From: an uncultured Coprococcus sp.
GTDB taxonomy: Bacteria; Bacillota; Clostridia; Lachnospirales; Lachnospiraceae
NCBI GenBank assembly: GCA_934277375.1
Contig: CAKQTZ010000016.1
Coordinates: 1-47,816, forward strand
Length of the DNA stretch: 47,816 nucleotides
Direction of reading: 5' to 3'
Shown here: in pieces, positions 34,381 through 44,720 of the stretch
Layout of the letters: each line of letters begins with the position of its first letter
How positions within the stretch are numbered: the stretch's first letter is position 1
Translations under genes and position numbers: made by a program
Notes under the pieces: generated by a model
The model's input: the letters and a program-made list of their open reading frames with translations, nothing else
Told to the model about the DNA's origin: nothing
Databases searched by the model: none

Positions 34381-34668
34381 ATGAAGTTAAGACCACTTGG
34401 AGACAGAGTAGTATTAAAGCAGTCAGTAGCAGAGGAGACAACAAAGTCAGGAATCGTTTTACCAGGCCAGGCAAAAGAGAAGCCACAGTACGCTGAGGTT
34501 ATAGAGGTTGGCCCTGGAGCAGTAGTTGACGGCAAGCTGGTTCCTATGGATGTCAAGGTAGGAGATACAGTTATATATCAGAAGTTTGCAGGCTCAGAGG
34601 TTAAGCTTGATGATGAGGAATACATAGTGATCAAGCAGGACAGCATTCTTGCAATTGTTGAGAAGTAA
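34381..34668 (+). CDS. groES: co-chaperonin GroES
   Basis: 95 residues. It forms the heptameric lid of GroEL. MKLRPLGDRVVLKQ start, mobile loop around EETTKSGIVLPGQAKEKPQ (residues 18-36) and YEVIEVGPG-like YAEVIEVGPG near 38 fit the family and its usual length. CAGGAGG is 8 bases before the ATG. CIRCE and the promoter lie upstream. groEL follows after 135 bases that contain a small hairpin (34727-34743) and no gene. Confidence 0.98.
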   Translation: MKLRPLGDRVVLKQSVAEETTKSGIVLPGQAKEKPQYAEVIEVGPGAVVDGKLVPMDVKVGDTVIYQKFAGSEVKLDDEEYIVIKQDSILAIVEK

Positions 34669-34797
34669 TTCGTGAATGTATGAAGCAGCGACAGCTGCAT
34701 ATGACGTATATGTACATAGCATATACCATGACAGGATGTCATGATGATTGATAGAATATCACGATAATATTATGACGAGATCAATACATGGAGGTAG

Positions 34798-36435
<1,638 letters not shown>

Positions 36436-36474
36436 AATACAGGATCTGACATAGATATATATATTGAAATTATG

Positions 36475-36516
36475 GAACTGCATTGTCCGGTTGATGGGCA
36501 ATGCAGTTCATTTGTT
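36475..36516 (+). terminator. groEL terminator
   Basis: A perfect 11-bp stem (36475-36485 with 36499-36509) followed by an interrupted T run (ATTTGTTTG). The rest of 36436-36699 holds a weak hairpin near 36560 and the next promoter. Confidence 0.75.
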
Positions 36517-36612
36517 TGTGATAAAAAATCGTGGAATGATGGAGTGCTGCAGATTCTTAGACCTGTTGCATAACAGGTTGATTGACACTTATCTTTATGT
36601 ATGAGATAATTA

Positions 36613-36643
36613 TTGAAAATGTTTTCTATTATACGATTATAAT
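36613..36643 (+). promoter_or_regulatory. promoter candidate of the DUF4190 gene
   Basis: TTGAAA (36613-36618) and TATAAT (36638-36643) with a long 19-base spacer. Confidence 0.45.
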
Positions 36644-36699
36644 AGAAATATGGGGAAAGTATCACAGACAACAATATAATGAATGAAAGGTAGGACGAT

Positions 36700-37416
36700 A
36701 TGGGAGAAGATAACAATTTTGGCGGATATCAGTCATCAGATGACAGTGGACAGGAGAATAAGCAGAATCCATATGCAGGCAGCCAGTATAATCAGAATTA
36801 TAACCAGGCAGGTGGACAGTCTGATCAAAATTATGGTCAGCCAGATGGACAGTACGGACAGAGCTATGGTCAGCAGGGTGGACAGTACGGACAGAACTAT
36901 GGTCAGCCAGATGGACAGTACGGACAGAACTATGGTCAGCCGGATGACCAGTATGGCCAGTACGGACAGAGCTATGGTCAGCAGGGTGGACAATACGGAC
37001 AGAACTATGGTCAGCCAGACGGACAGTACAGCCAGAATTATGGGCAGTATGGTCAGAGTTACAATAACCAGAATATGAATATGGGAGGCGGCCCGGCATA
37101 TCCACAGAATAATATGCAGCCACAGGAGAGCAAAGGAACATCTATAGCATCGATGGTGCTTGGTATATTCTCACTCACATTTGGATGCTGTATCACATAT
37201 GTGGGGATCGCTGCAGCAATAGCCGGTATAATTACAGGTATAATCAGTCTTAAGAATAAAAAACCTGGTAAGGGCATGGCAATAGCCGGTATAATTATGA
37301 GTTCCATAGCTTTGGTTTTTCTGGTTGCAAGTATAATTTTCGTTCTCACATCAGATACATACAGAGAGATGGTCGATGAAATGATCAAGCAGATCCAGTC
37401 AGGTAACTATAATTAA
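36700..37416 (+). CDS. DUF4190 membrane protein with Q/G/Y-repeat domain
   Basis: 238 residues. The first 25 are acidic, then residues about 35-125 are a low-complexity run of GQYGQNYGQPD/GQYGQSYGQQG units (11 residues each) almost free of hydrophobic aliphatic and charged residues except Asp. After a Met/Pro/Asn-rich linker, two membrane helices (about 147-185 and 195-220) around LKNKKPGKGMAIAGIIMS identify the DUF4190 family. The short tail is charged. The N-terminus presumably faces the cytoplasm. Such repeats occur in bacterial membrane proteins of unknown role and resemble prion-like sequences. Monocistronic. Confidence 0.85.
   Translation: MGEDNNFGGYQSSDDSGQENKQNPYAGSQYNQNYNQAGGQSDQNYGQPDGQYGQSYGQQGGQYGQNYGQPDGQYGQNYGQPDDQYGQYGQSYGQQGGQYGQNYGQPDGQYSQNYGQYGQSYNNQNMNMGGGPAYPQNNMQPQESKGTSIASMVLGIFSLTFGCCITYVGIAAAIAGIITGIISLKNKKPGKGMAIAGIIMSSIALVFLVASIIFVLTSDTYREMVDEMIKQIQSGNYN
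36847..37056 (+). repeat. 33-bp tandem repeat array within the DUF4190 gene
   Basis: Three contiguous 33-base units (36847-36879, 36880-36912, 36913-36945) are followed by a 12-base interruption and further units to about 37056. Units differ at a few synonymous and Asn/Ser or Pro-Asp/Gln-Gly positions, so they are not freshly duplicated. Same unit length as the repeat at 1-66, different sequence. Confidence 0.9.
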
Positions 37417-37449
37417 TTTTTATACTTTAAATAAGAAAATGCATATAAG

Positions 37450-37476
37450 AGGTCGTCAAAATATGACGGCCTTTTA
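37450..37476 (+). terminator. short terminator after the DUF4190 gene
   Basis: A 9-bp stem with one G-U pair (37450-37458 with 37464-37472) followed by TTTT. Confidence 0.65.
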
Positions 37477-37597
37477 TAATGTGTACCAAGCTGATAATAT
37501 TTGGGCGTTTAATAGTACGGGAATGATTGAACACGAAGGTGTATTAGTGTTATTATTATGAAAGTGTGAAGAATAGCAGATGGGAGGATCCGGAGTT

Positions 37598-38104
37598 ATG
37601 GCTGATATGTACACTATTGATGATAAAATCATCAAAGATCTCATTGCGGATGCCATGAAAGTGAGAAATATGGCATACGCCAGATATTCCCAGTTTAAGG
37701 TTGGGGCAGCACTTCTGGCAGGACGGGATGATCTGTCAGATGGAGCTGGGGAATGTGCTGGTGGAGCACCGGGCAGATTCGGTATGAACGTGGAAGAATA
37801 TAGGGTATTTACAGGTTGTAATATAGAGAACTCTTCATATGGAGCCACTATATGCGCAGAGCGTGCAGCAGCATGTAATGCAGTCAGCAGCGGCTATAGA
37901 GATTTCAAAGCTATAGCCATTGTCGGAGGTCTGAATAGTACAGGGATAAATGGAATAACATATCCATGTGGGATATGTAGACAGGTACTCTCAGAATTTT
38001 CATCAGATATGTATGTTATAGCGGCAAGATCGGAGGATGATTATGACATGAGAAAGTTGTCGGAGTTCCTTCCTGCATCGTTCGGAGCCGGACAGATGAT
38101 GTGA
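37598..38104 (+). CDS. cdd: cytidine deaminase
   Basis: 168 residues from ATG 37598, 10 bases after GGGAGG. ATG 37580 precedes that site. It converts cytidine and deoxycytidine to uridine forms. Motifs: RNMAYARYSQFKVGAALLAG near 17-36, GCNIENSSYGATICAERAAACNAV near 67-90 with the zinc Cys and catalytic Glu, and YPCGICRQVLSEF near 118 with the two zinc Cys. A roughly 22-residue Gly/Asp-rich insertion (about 37-58, GRDDLSDGAGECAGGAPGRF) splits the first two strands, making the protein longer than the usual 130-136 residues. The C-terminus is also extended. It supports pyrimidine salvage. Confidence 0.93.
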   Translation: MADMYTIDDKIIKDLIADAMKVRNMAYARYSQFKVGAALLAGRDDLSDGAGECAGGAPGRFGMNVEEYRVFTGCNIENSSYGATICAERAAACNAVSSGYRDFKAIAIVGGLNSTGINGITYPCGICRQVLSEFSSDMYVIAARSEDDYDMRKLSEFLPASFGAGQMM

Positions 38105-38208
38105 TGAAGCACGCTGAGCCGGGCGGTGAATTGGATTATTACAGTTGCGACAGCGATGATGAGAATCATAAAAGATAGAAATAAATCAATATAGAAGGAG
38201 AACATGAA

Positions 38209-41118
38209 TTGGGAAATATCAAAGATTTAAAAGCTTACAGGATAGTTGAGGAGAAGGACCTCCCGGAAGTGAACGGTAAAGGCTATGTATTGGAACACAT
38301 AAAGACAAAGGCGAGGGTTCTTATCATCGAGAATGATGATGTGAACAAGGTGTTTAATATAGGATTCAGGACCCCTCCATATGATGATTCAGGAATACCT
38401 CATATAATCGAGCATTCTGTGCTCTGTGGTTCGAAGAAGTATCCGGTCAAGGATCCATTTGTCGAGCTGGCAAAGGGTTCCCTAAACACATTCTTGAACG
38501 CCATGACTTATTCAGATAAGACGGTATATCCTATAGCGAGCTTCAATCAGAAGGATTTCGAGAACATCATGAGTGTGTATCTGGATGCAGTGTTCTATCC
38601 GGATATCTATATCCATGATGAGATCATGAAGCAGGAGGGCTGGCACTACGAGCTCGACTCTGTGGATGGAGACTTGAAGTACAACGGAGTTGTGTACAAT
38701 GAGATGAAGGGTGTGTATTCAAGTCCTGAGTCAGTTATGTACAGAGTGATCGAGTCATCACTCATGCCGGACACCCCATATGGCAATGATTCAGGCGGTA
38801 ACCCTGTATCCATACCGACACTCACACTTGAGAGATTCAGGGATTTCCACAGGACATATTATCATCCATCAAATAGCTATATCTATCTGTATGGCGACTG
38901 CGATATGGCAAAGGAGCTGGAGTTTATAGATGAGGAGTATCTGTCACATTACGATTACAAGGAGATTGATTCAGCGATACCTCTTCAGAAGCCATTTGAC
39001 GAGATGAAGGACATCACCATGGATTACTCCATAGCTGACACTGATCCTGAGGAGAACAATTCCATACTCACATATAATAAGATAACAGGACTCAGTACAG
39101 AGAAAAAGAAGGTCACAGCTCTTGGAATTCTTGAGTACGTGCTCATGGATGCGCCAGGAGCAGTGCTGAAGAAAGCTTTGACTGATGCGGGAATAGGTGA
39201 GGAGGTCTACAGTTCATTTGACAATGGCTGTCAGCAGACCACATTCTCCATCATAGCAAGAGGCGCTGACAAGAATGATAAGGACAGATTTATAAAGGTT
39301 ATAGATGACACATTTGAAGAGCTCAGCCGCGGCATAGATAAAGCAGCTATTGAGGCTGCGATCAACAAGTTTGAGTTCAAGCACAAGGAGGCCAACTTTG
39401 GAAGGTTCCCTAAGGGACTCATGTACGGACTGGATGCGTTCAACAGCTGGCTGTATGACGACACCAAGGCACTCATGTTCTTCGAGATGAATGATGTGTA
39501 CAAGGAGCTGAGAGAGGATCTTCAGAATGGATACTTTGAGCAGCTTATAAAGGAATGTTTCATTGACAATACATTTGGTCTGTATCTCACCATGAATCCA
39601 AAGAAGGGTCTTGACCAGGAGAACGAGAAGAAGATTGCTGATGAGCTGGCTGAATACAAGGCTGCGCTCAGCCGTGAGGAGCTTGAGAAGATCGTGGAGG
39701 AGACAAAGGCTCTCAAGGAATATCAGGCTACACCTTCATCTGCTGAGGATCTTGCGAAGGTTCCTCTTCTGGCGATCGATGACATTGACAAAGAGGCTGA
39801 GAAGCTTAAGAATGTTGAGTCTGAGATCGGCGGACTTCCGGTTGTAAGCCATGACATATTTACAAATGGTATAGGATACCTGAGATTCTATTTCAACATA
39901 AATGATATAGATAACGATCTTGTACCTTACCTTGCGGTTCTGTCATGCCTGTTCAAATATATTGACACTGAGAAGCACACCTATGGACAACTGTCAAATG
40001 AGATAGACAGCAATATAGGTGGAATAGAGTTTGATATGGTTGGATATGCCAGCGACACGGATATCAAGAAGTTTTTCTATGTGTCCATGAAGGCTCTCTA
40101 CGAGAAGCTTCCATATGCAGTAGAACTCATGGAGGAGATACTGTTCTCATCAAAGATTGATGACAGGAAGAGACTGAAAGAACTTCTGACGGAGGAGAAG
40201 TCCAGCATGAAGAATGGTATGGCTGCCTCAGGACATGTGACTGCTTACACCAGAGCCATGTCATATATAGATGAGGGTGCAAGATTCACAGATGAGACAT
40301 GCGGAATCGCTTATTACGAATTCCTGTGCGACATAGTGGACCACTTCGACGAGAAGTATGATGACTTCATTGAGAAGCTTCAGTATGCCCTTGCAGAGGT
40401 ACTCAGAAAGGGCGAGCTTACGGTTTCATATACAGGAAATGAGGACGTGACAAAGCTGCTCGGGGAATCCTTTGCGGACTTTGGAAAGGCACTCTCCACA
40501 AGACCTGCACACAAGGATGTGAAGCCATTTGAGAAGGATCTTAAGAATGAGGGCTTCAAGACAGCCAGCCAGGTTCAGTACGTTGCCATAGCGGGTAATT
40601 TTGAGGATGCGGGATACAAGTACGACAGCTCACTGAGCGTTCTCAAGATCATATTCTCATATGGTTATCTGTGGGAGAATGTCCGTGTGAAGGGTGGTGC
40701 GTATGGTGCTATGTGCTCATTCCTCAGAAATGGAACCTGCTATATGAGTTCGTACAGGGATCCAAACCTCATGGAGACATATGACATATTCAGAAATGCG
40801 TATAAGTTCGTGGAGAACTTCGAGTGCTCAGACCGTGATATGACAAAGTATATCATCGGAACCATGGCTCAGATAGATGCGCCGACAACTCCTGTTGCGG
40901 AGGGCATAAGCCACATGGCGAGATACTTTATGGGCGTTACGGATGAGCAGATACAGAGAGAGCGTGACAAGATCCTCACCACAGACAGGGATGCGATCAG
41001 AGCCCTTGCCCCACTTGTGAAGGCTGTCACGGATTCGGGAATCATCTGTGCCATCGGCGGTGAGAGCAAGATAGAGGAGAATAAGGATAGCTTCAAGGAT
41101 GTACTCGCGATTTTCTAG
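38209..41118 (+). CDS. M16C zinc metalloprotease (presequence protease-like)
   Basis: 969 residues from a TTG start, 8 bases after AGAAGGAG. The nearer ATG at 38204 is out of frame and stops after eight codons. The inverted zinc motif HIIEH is H65-E68-H69, and the third ligand is E165 in YNEMKGVYSSPES. The protein continues through four M16 homology domains with the hinge around 500-520 and Arg/Tyr motifs near KGGAYGAMCSFLRNG (about 828) in the C-terminal half. Size and motifs match M16C peptidases (PreP, falcilysin-type), which degrade short unfolded peptides in a closed chamber. No signal peptide, so probably cytosolic. It precedes era by 100 bases. Confidence 0.92.
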   Translation: MGNIKDLKAYRIVEEKDLPEVNGKGYVLEHIKTKARVLIIENDDVNKVFNIGFRTPPYDDSGIPHIIEHSVLCGSKKYPVKDPFVELAKGSLNTFLNAMTYSDKTVYPIASFNQKDFENIMSVYLDAVFYPDIYIHDEIMKQEGWHYELDSVDGDLKYNGVVYNEMKGVYSSPESVMYRVIESSLMPDTPYGNDSGGNPVSIPTLTLERFRDFHRTYYHPSNSYIYLYGDCDMAKELEFIDEEYLSHYDYKEIDSAIPLQKPFDEMKDITMDYSIADTDPEENNSILTYNKITGLSTEKKKVTALGILEYVLMDAPGAVLKKALTDAGIGEEVYSSFDNGCQQTTFSIIARGADKNDKDRFIKVIDDTFEELSRGIDKAAIEAAINKFEFKHKEANFGRFPKGLMYGLDAFNSWLYDDTKALMFFEMNDVYKELREDLQNGYFEQLIKECFIDNTFGLYLTMNPKKGLDQENEKKIADELAEYKAALSREELEKIVEETKALKEYQATPSSAEDLAKVPLLAIDDIDKEAEKLKNVESEIGGLPVVSHDIFTNGIGYLRFYFNINDIDNDLVPYLAVLSCLFKYIDTEKHTYGQLSNEIDSNIGGIEFDMVGYASDTDIKKFFYVSMKALYEKLPYAVELMEEILFSSKIDDRKRLKELLTEEKSSMKNGMAASGHVTAYTRAMSYIDEGARFTDETCGIAYYEFLCDIVDHFDEKYDDFIEKLQYALAEVLRKGELTVSYTGNEDVTKLLGESFADFGKALSTRPAHKDVKPFEKDLKNEGFKTASQVQYVAIAGNFEDAGYKYDSSLSVLKIIFSYGYLWENVRVKGGAYGAMCSFLRNGTCYMSSYRDPNLMETYDIFRNAYKFVENFECSDRDMTKYIIGTMAQIDAPTTPVAEGISHMARYFMGVTDEQIQRERDKILTTDRDAIRALAPLVKAVTDSGIICAIGGESKIEENKDSFKDVLAIF

Positions 41119-41218
41119 ACATAGCCGCAGATCATCGCGCTTATTGAGATGGCGGGCGACATAATAAAGCAGGATGCGTGAGCAAAAATAGCTAGTGCAC
41201 GCAGGATGAAGGAGATAT

Positions 41219-42118
41219 ATGAATAAAGAATACAAATCAGGCTTCGTGTCCATCATAGGCAGGCCAAATGTTGGAAAGTCAACGCTCATGAACAGACTGA
41301 TAGGACAGAAGATAGCCATAACGAGCAATAAGGCGCAGACCACAAGAAACAGGATCCAGACCGTGTATACCAGTGATAAAGGCCAGATAATATTTCTGGA
41401 TACACCGGGTATCAACCGGGCGAAGAACAAGCTTGGAGAGTACATGCTCAAGGTTGCTGAGAGTACACTTGATGAGGTGGATGTGGTTCTGTGGATAGTT
41501 GAGGCCACAACATTTATCGGCGCGGGAGAGCGTTACATCATAGAGCAGCTCCAGCATGTGAAGACTCCAATCATTGTGGTCGTGAACAAGATAGACAACG
41601 TGGAGGAGAACATGGTATTTGAGGCCATAAATACCTACAAGGATGCGTGTGATTTTGCAGAGATAGTGCCAGTGTCGGCACTCAGGGGCAGGAACACAGA
41701 TGAGCTCATAGATACCATTATGAAGTATCTTCCATATGGACCTCAGTACTATGATGAGGACACGATCACTGACCAGCCGGAGAGACAGATCGTTGCCGAA
41801 CTCATCAGGGAGCAGGCTCTTCGCCAGCTTGATAAGGAAGTTCCACATGGAATAGCCGTTGTCATAGATTCAATGAAAGAGAGACCGGATGGTGGTCTGA
41901 TAGATATAGATGCTACCATCATATGCGAGAGAGATTCCCACAAGGGAATCATCATAGGAAAACAGGGCGCCATGCTGAAGAAGATAGGCACTCATGCTAG
42001 ATATGGGATAGAGAGACTTCTTGATACCAAGGTCAATCTGAAGCTGTGGGTAAAGGTCAAGAAGGACTGGAGAGATACGGATACACTGCTGAAGAACTTT
42101 GGATTTAGGGACGAGTAG
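41219..42118 (+). CDS. era: GTPase Era, 16S rRNA maturation factor
   Basis: 299 residues. It binds the 3' end of 16S rRNA and assists 30S assembly. GTPase motifs: G1 GRPNVGKST near 14, G2 TTRNRIQ, G3 DTPGI near 61, and G4 NKID near 123. The C-terminal KH domain holds HKGIIIGKQGAMLKKIG near 241. GAAGGAG precedes the ATG. It is followed by recO after 30 bases, the common era-recO pairing of Firmicutes. Confidence 0.98.
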   Translation: MNKEYKSGFVSIIGRPNVGKSTLMNRLIGQKIAITSNKAQTTRNRIQTVYTSDKGQIIFLDTPGINRAKNKLGEYMLKVAESTLDEVDVVLWIVEATTFIGAGERYIIEQLQHVKTPIIVVVNKIDNVEENMVFEAINTYKDACDFAEIVPVSALRGRNTDELIDTIMKYLPYGPQYYDEDTITDQPERQIVAELIREQALRQLDKEVPHGIAVVIDSMKERPDGGLIDIDATIICERDSHKGIIIGKQGAMLKKIGTHARYGIERLLDTKVNLKLWVKVKKDWRDTDTLLKNFGFRDE

Positions 42119-42148
42119 GATTTTGGTTACGGAGGTGGACATACAATC

Positions 42149-42892
42149 ATGAGAGAAGAAGTTACACTGCATGGAATTGTACTGTCCAGCAGTCTCCAGA
42201 GCGAATACGACAGGCGTATGGTAGTCCTCACTAAGGAACGTGGCAGGATCACAGTATTTGCAACAGGTGTGAGGAGAGGAACGAACCCGCTTCAGTCAAA
42301 GACGCAGATGTTTGTTATGGGAAGCTTTACCTTGATTCCGGGGCGGGATTCATACAGGCTTGTGAACATAGATGTAGACGAATATTTTCATCAGCTCACC
42401 TTAGATATAGACGTATACTGCTATGCATCTTACTTCTGTGAGGTCATGGGATTCATGACCCATGAGGGTGACAGGGCAGCAGATTACCTCAATCTTCTGT
42501 ATGTGAGTCTAAAGGCTCTGGAGAAGGGGCAGATGCCTGCAAAGCTTATCAGATGTGTGTATGAGATAAAGCTCATGGATGTGTTCGGACAGGGAATACA
42601 GAGCTTTCATTGTCCGGTATGCGGCAAGGCTGAGGTGTCAAATGTATTCGATGCAGCATCCGGCGGTCTGCTCTGCGATGGATGCAAAGGAAGGGCAAAA
42701 CATCCGCTGCATCTCTCAGACGATGCGGTGTACACGATACAGTACATAAATGGTGCACCACTTGGCAAGATGTATAACTTCAATGTGTCCGATGCAGTGC
42801 TTTCCGAGATACAGCTGGTATCGAAGCAGTTTGTGGATATGTACGTGGACAGAAAGTTCAAGTCGGTGGAGATTATAGATTCGCTTGAATAA
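42149..42892 (+). CDS. recO: DNA repair protein RecO
   Basis: 247 residues. N-terminal OB fold (VLSSSLQSEYDRRMVVLTKERGRITVFATGVRR), then helical C-terminal domain with a four-Cys zinc site CPVCGKA...LLCDGC near 152-175. RecO loads RecA with RecR and anneals strands in recombinational repair. The gene has a GGAGG site and ends at a terminator shared with the minus-strand MocR gene. Confidence 0.95.
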   Translation: MREEVTLHGIVLSSSLQSEYDRRMVVLTKERGRITVFATGVRRGTNPLQSKTQMFVMGSFTLIPGRDSYRLVNIDVDEYFHQLTLDIDVYCYASYFCEVMGFMTHEGDRAADYLNLLYVSLKALEKGQMPAKLIRCVYEIKLMDVFGQGIQSFHCPVCGKAEVSNVFDAASGGLLCDGCKGRAKHPLHLSDDAVYTIQYINGAPLGKMYNFNVSDAVLSEIQLVSKQFVDMYVDRKFKSVEIIDSLE

Positions 42893-42930
42893 TTAATCTG
42901 TTTCGTTTGTAAAGGAGAAAATAAATTAAA

Positions 42931-42975
42931 AAAAGTGCGGTGCTTTTCTTATTGTAAGTAAGAACCGCACTTTTT
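42931..42975 (+). terminator. bidirectional terminator between recO and the MocR-type gene
   Basis: An 11-bp stem (42931-42941 with 42964-42974) with an inner TTCTTA/TAAGAA stem, flanked by A and T runs. Confidence 0.92.
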
Positions 42976-42979
42976 ATTT

Positions 42980-44386
42980 TTAAATAGAAAAAATGATTTT
43001 TGAAAAAGACTCCATCGCACCGGGAAGCTTTTCATAAGGTATGGCACTGAAACCGAATAGAAGCTGATTCTCAGGACAGAGATTCTTTCTTATCCAGAAT
43101 GGTTCGGTGGAGAAGATTCTTATACCTTTCTTCTCAAATGATGATATGAGTTTCGCCTGTGTAAGATGGGAGTTCTTTATCTCTGCGACAAAGTGGAGAC
43201 CAGCTCCGGCACCGTACATGATGACATCATCTTCCAGATTCTGTTTCACATAATTCAATATATAATCATGTTTTTTCTTGTAATGGTTTTTCATGGCGCC
43301 AATATGGCGCTGATAATTTCCACTCTGTATAAATTCTATAAGCGCAAGTTGCAGAACTGTTGGTACAGTGCAGTTGGTGTGCGAATATCTGGAGTTGTAA
43401 GCTTTCATCAGTTCTGCAGGCATCACAATGTATGATATTCTAAGGTCTGGCGACATGGATTTGGAGAATGTTCCAAGGTATATGGTGTGGTCACTGTTAT
43501 CTATGGACTGAAGGGATGGGATAGGCCTGCTCTGATATCTCAGTTCACTGTCGTAATCATCTTCAATGATGTAGCTTCCCGACTGGGCAGCCCACTCTAT
43601 GAGTTCCATTCTCTTGCTGATCGGCAATATGCTTCCCATCGGAAATTGGTGGGATGGCGTTACATACAGTAGTGTATCTCTGAGTCTTTGTATGTGTTCT
43701 ATGGATACTCCATCGTCCTCAAGAGGGATTGGGATGATCCTGAACGGGCTCTGGCTGACGATTTCCCAGGTTCCGTTGTAGCCGGGATCCTCCATGGCAA
43801 ATGAATATTCTGACGGTCTGAATATGTGAGTGATTATATCTATGGATCTTTGATGACCACTTGTGAGAATGATCTGCTCCGGAGTGCAGTTTACACCTCT
43901 GGACATGTACAGATATTCGGTGATGAGACTGCGCAGGGTATAGCTGCCCTGTGACATCTGGTACGATGCGGTATCGGCCATGGATATCATGTCCCATGCG
44001 TTCATGAGGCATTTGCGCCAGGCTTTGGAGTGATAGCAGTTGTAGTCCAGATTGCCGTAGCTTAATGTGTAGTCAAATGTCTTTCCATTGCGTTTGGGTG
44101 AATAGTGTACGTTATGATTTTTTTCTGATTTTTTGTCAGCGGTAAATGCAGAGATGTTCTCAACATAGTAGCCGGAGCCGGTCACGGAGCGTATATATCC
44201 TTCAAGTTCAAGCTGGTTGTAAGCGGATACTACAGTGTTGCGGCTGAGTTTGTGTTCGGTGGCAAGCTGTCTTGTGGCCGGAAGCTTTTCTCCCGCAGCA
44301 TAGTGTTCGTTAAGTATTTCGGATTTCATCTGCTCATATAATTGTTCGTATAGGGACTTACCGGAGGTTTTATCTATTGATATCAT
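42980..44386 (-). CDS. MocR/PdxR-type regulator (GntR helix-turn-helix fused to aminotransferase)
   Basis: 468 residues from ATG 44386, 7 bases after AGGAAGGA. An ATG at 44407 precedes that site. The winged HTH (about 1-75: SLYEQLYEQMKSEIL, LPATRQLATEHKLSRNTVVSAYNQLELEGYI) is followed by a fold-type I aminotransferase domain with IEDDYDSELRY near 285 and the PLP Lys in LGTFSKSMSPDLRISYIV near 310. Such regulators sense PLP or an amino compound (PdxR, GabR, TauR). No pdxS/pdxT or gab genes are visible, but an EctB-like aminotransferase lies downstream of divergent glyS. Name not assigned more narrowly. Confidence 0.85.
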   Translation of the reverse strand: MISIDKTSGKSLYEQLYEQMKSEILNEHYAAGEKLPATRQLATEHKLSRNTVVSAYNQLELEGYIRSVTGSGYYVENISAFTADKKSEKNHNVHYSPKRNGKTFDYTLSYGNLDYNCYHSKAWRKCLMNAWDMISMADTASYQMSQGSYTLRSLITEYLYMSRGVNCTPEQIILTSGHQRSIDIITHIFRPSEYSFAMEDPGYNGTWEIVSQSPFRIIPIPLEDDGVSIEHIQRLRDTLLYVTPSHQFPMGSILPISKRMELIEWAAQSGSYIIEDDYDSELRYQSRPIPSLQSIDNSDHTIYLGTFSKSMSPDLRISYIVMPAELMKAYNSRYSHTNCTVPTVLQLALIEFIQSGNYQRHIGAMKNHYKKKHDYILNYVKQNLEDDVIMYGAGAGLHFVAEIKNSHLTQAKLISSFEKKGIRIFSTEPFWIRKNLCPENQLLFGFSAIPYEKLPGAMESFSKIIFSI

Positions 44387-44474
44387 TTGTTTGTTCCTTC
44401 CTGGCATATTATTGTTATTATAAATATATCAGATCAATGGGGTTTGTATATGCCTTGATTTATTTGTTCAATTT

Positions 44475-44526
44475 AAATTGGCACCATAAAATTACTTGAA
44501 ATTGGAACTTTTGAAAGAACCAATCT
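44475..44526. promoter_or_regulatory. candidate MocR operator repeats
   Basis: AAATTGG(C/A)AC occurs as direct repeats at 44475-44484 and 44499-44508, 24 bases apart, and a third, inverted, partial copy GAACCAAT is at 44517-44524. Direct repeats plus an inverted copy are typical of dimeric MocR regulators. They lie about 90-140 bases upstream of the regulator gene and just before a + strand promoter (TTGAAA 44511-44516, TATACA 44535-44540, 18-base spacer). Confidence 0.45.
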
Positions 44527-44644
44527 GATGTTATTATACAAGAGTCATAACGAGTAAGCAATAAGAAGAAGTCATCGGGAAATGTCTGACGGCACAAATT
44601 ATAGTAGCTTTGTATAAATAATATTACAAAATATGCCGTGAACC

Positions 44645-44673
44645 TTGCAAAAATATTTGAATGAGTATAAAAT
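44645..44673 (+). promoter_or_regulatory. glyS promoter
   Basis: TTGCAA (44645-44650), 17-base spacer, TAAAAT (44668-44673). The leader is about 40 bases. No T-box core is present in 44387-44720. Confidence 0.6.
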
Positions 44674-44720
44674 AAGGCGGATAGAGCGAAGAAAATTCGA
44701 ATATGATTTGGAGGATTACG

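Noticed and set aside
36837..37060. Regular repeats resembling a CRISPR array
   Set aside because: Units are contiguous without unique spacers and encode an in-frame Q/G/Y peptide repeat. No cas genes are present.
36662..37141. 159-codon minus-strand frame opposite the DUF4190 gene
   Set aside because: A by-product of the repeat array being open in several frames.
44387..44720. T-box upstream of glyS
   Set aside because: No T-box core sequence or specifier structure is present. A plain promoter explains the region.
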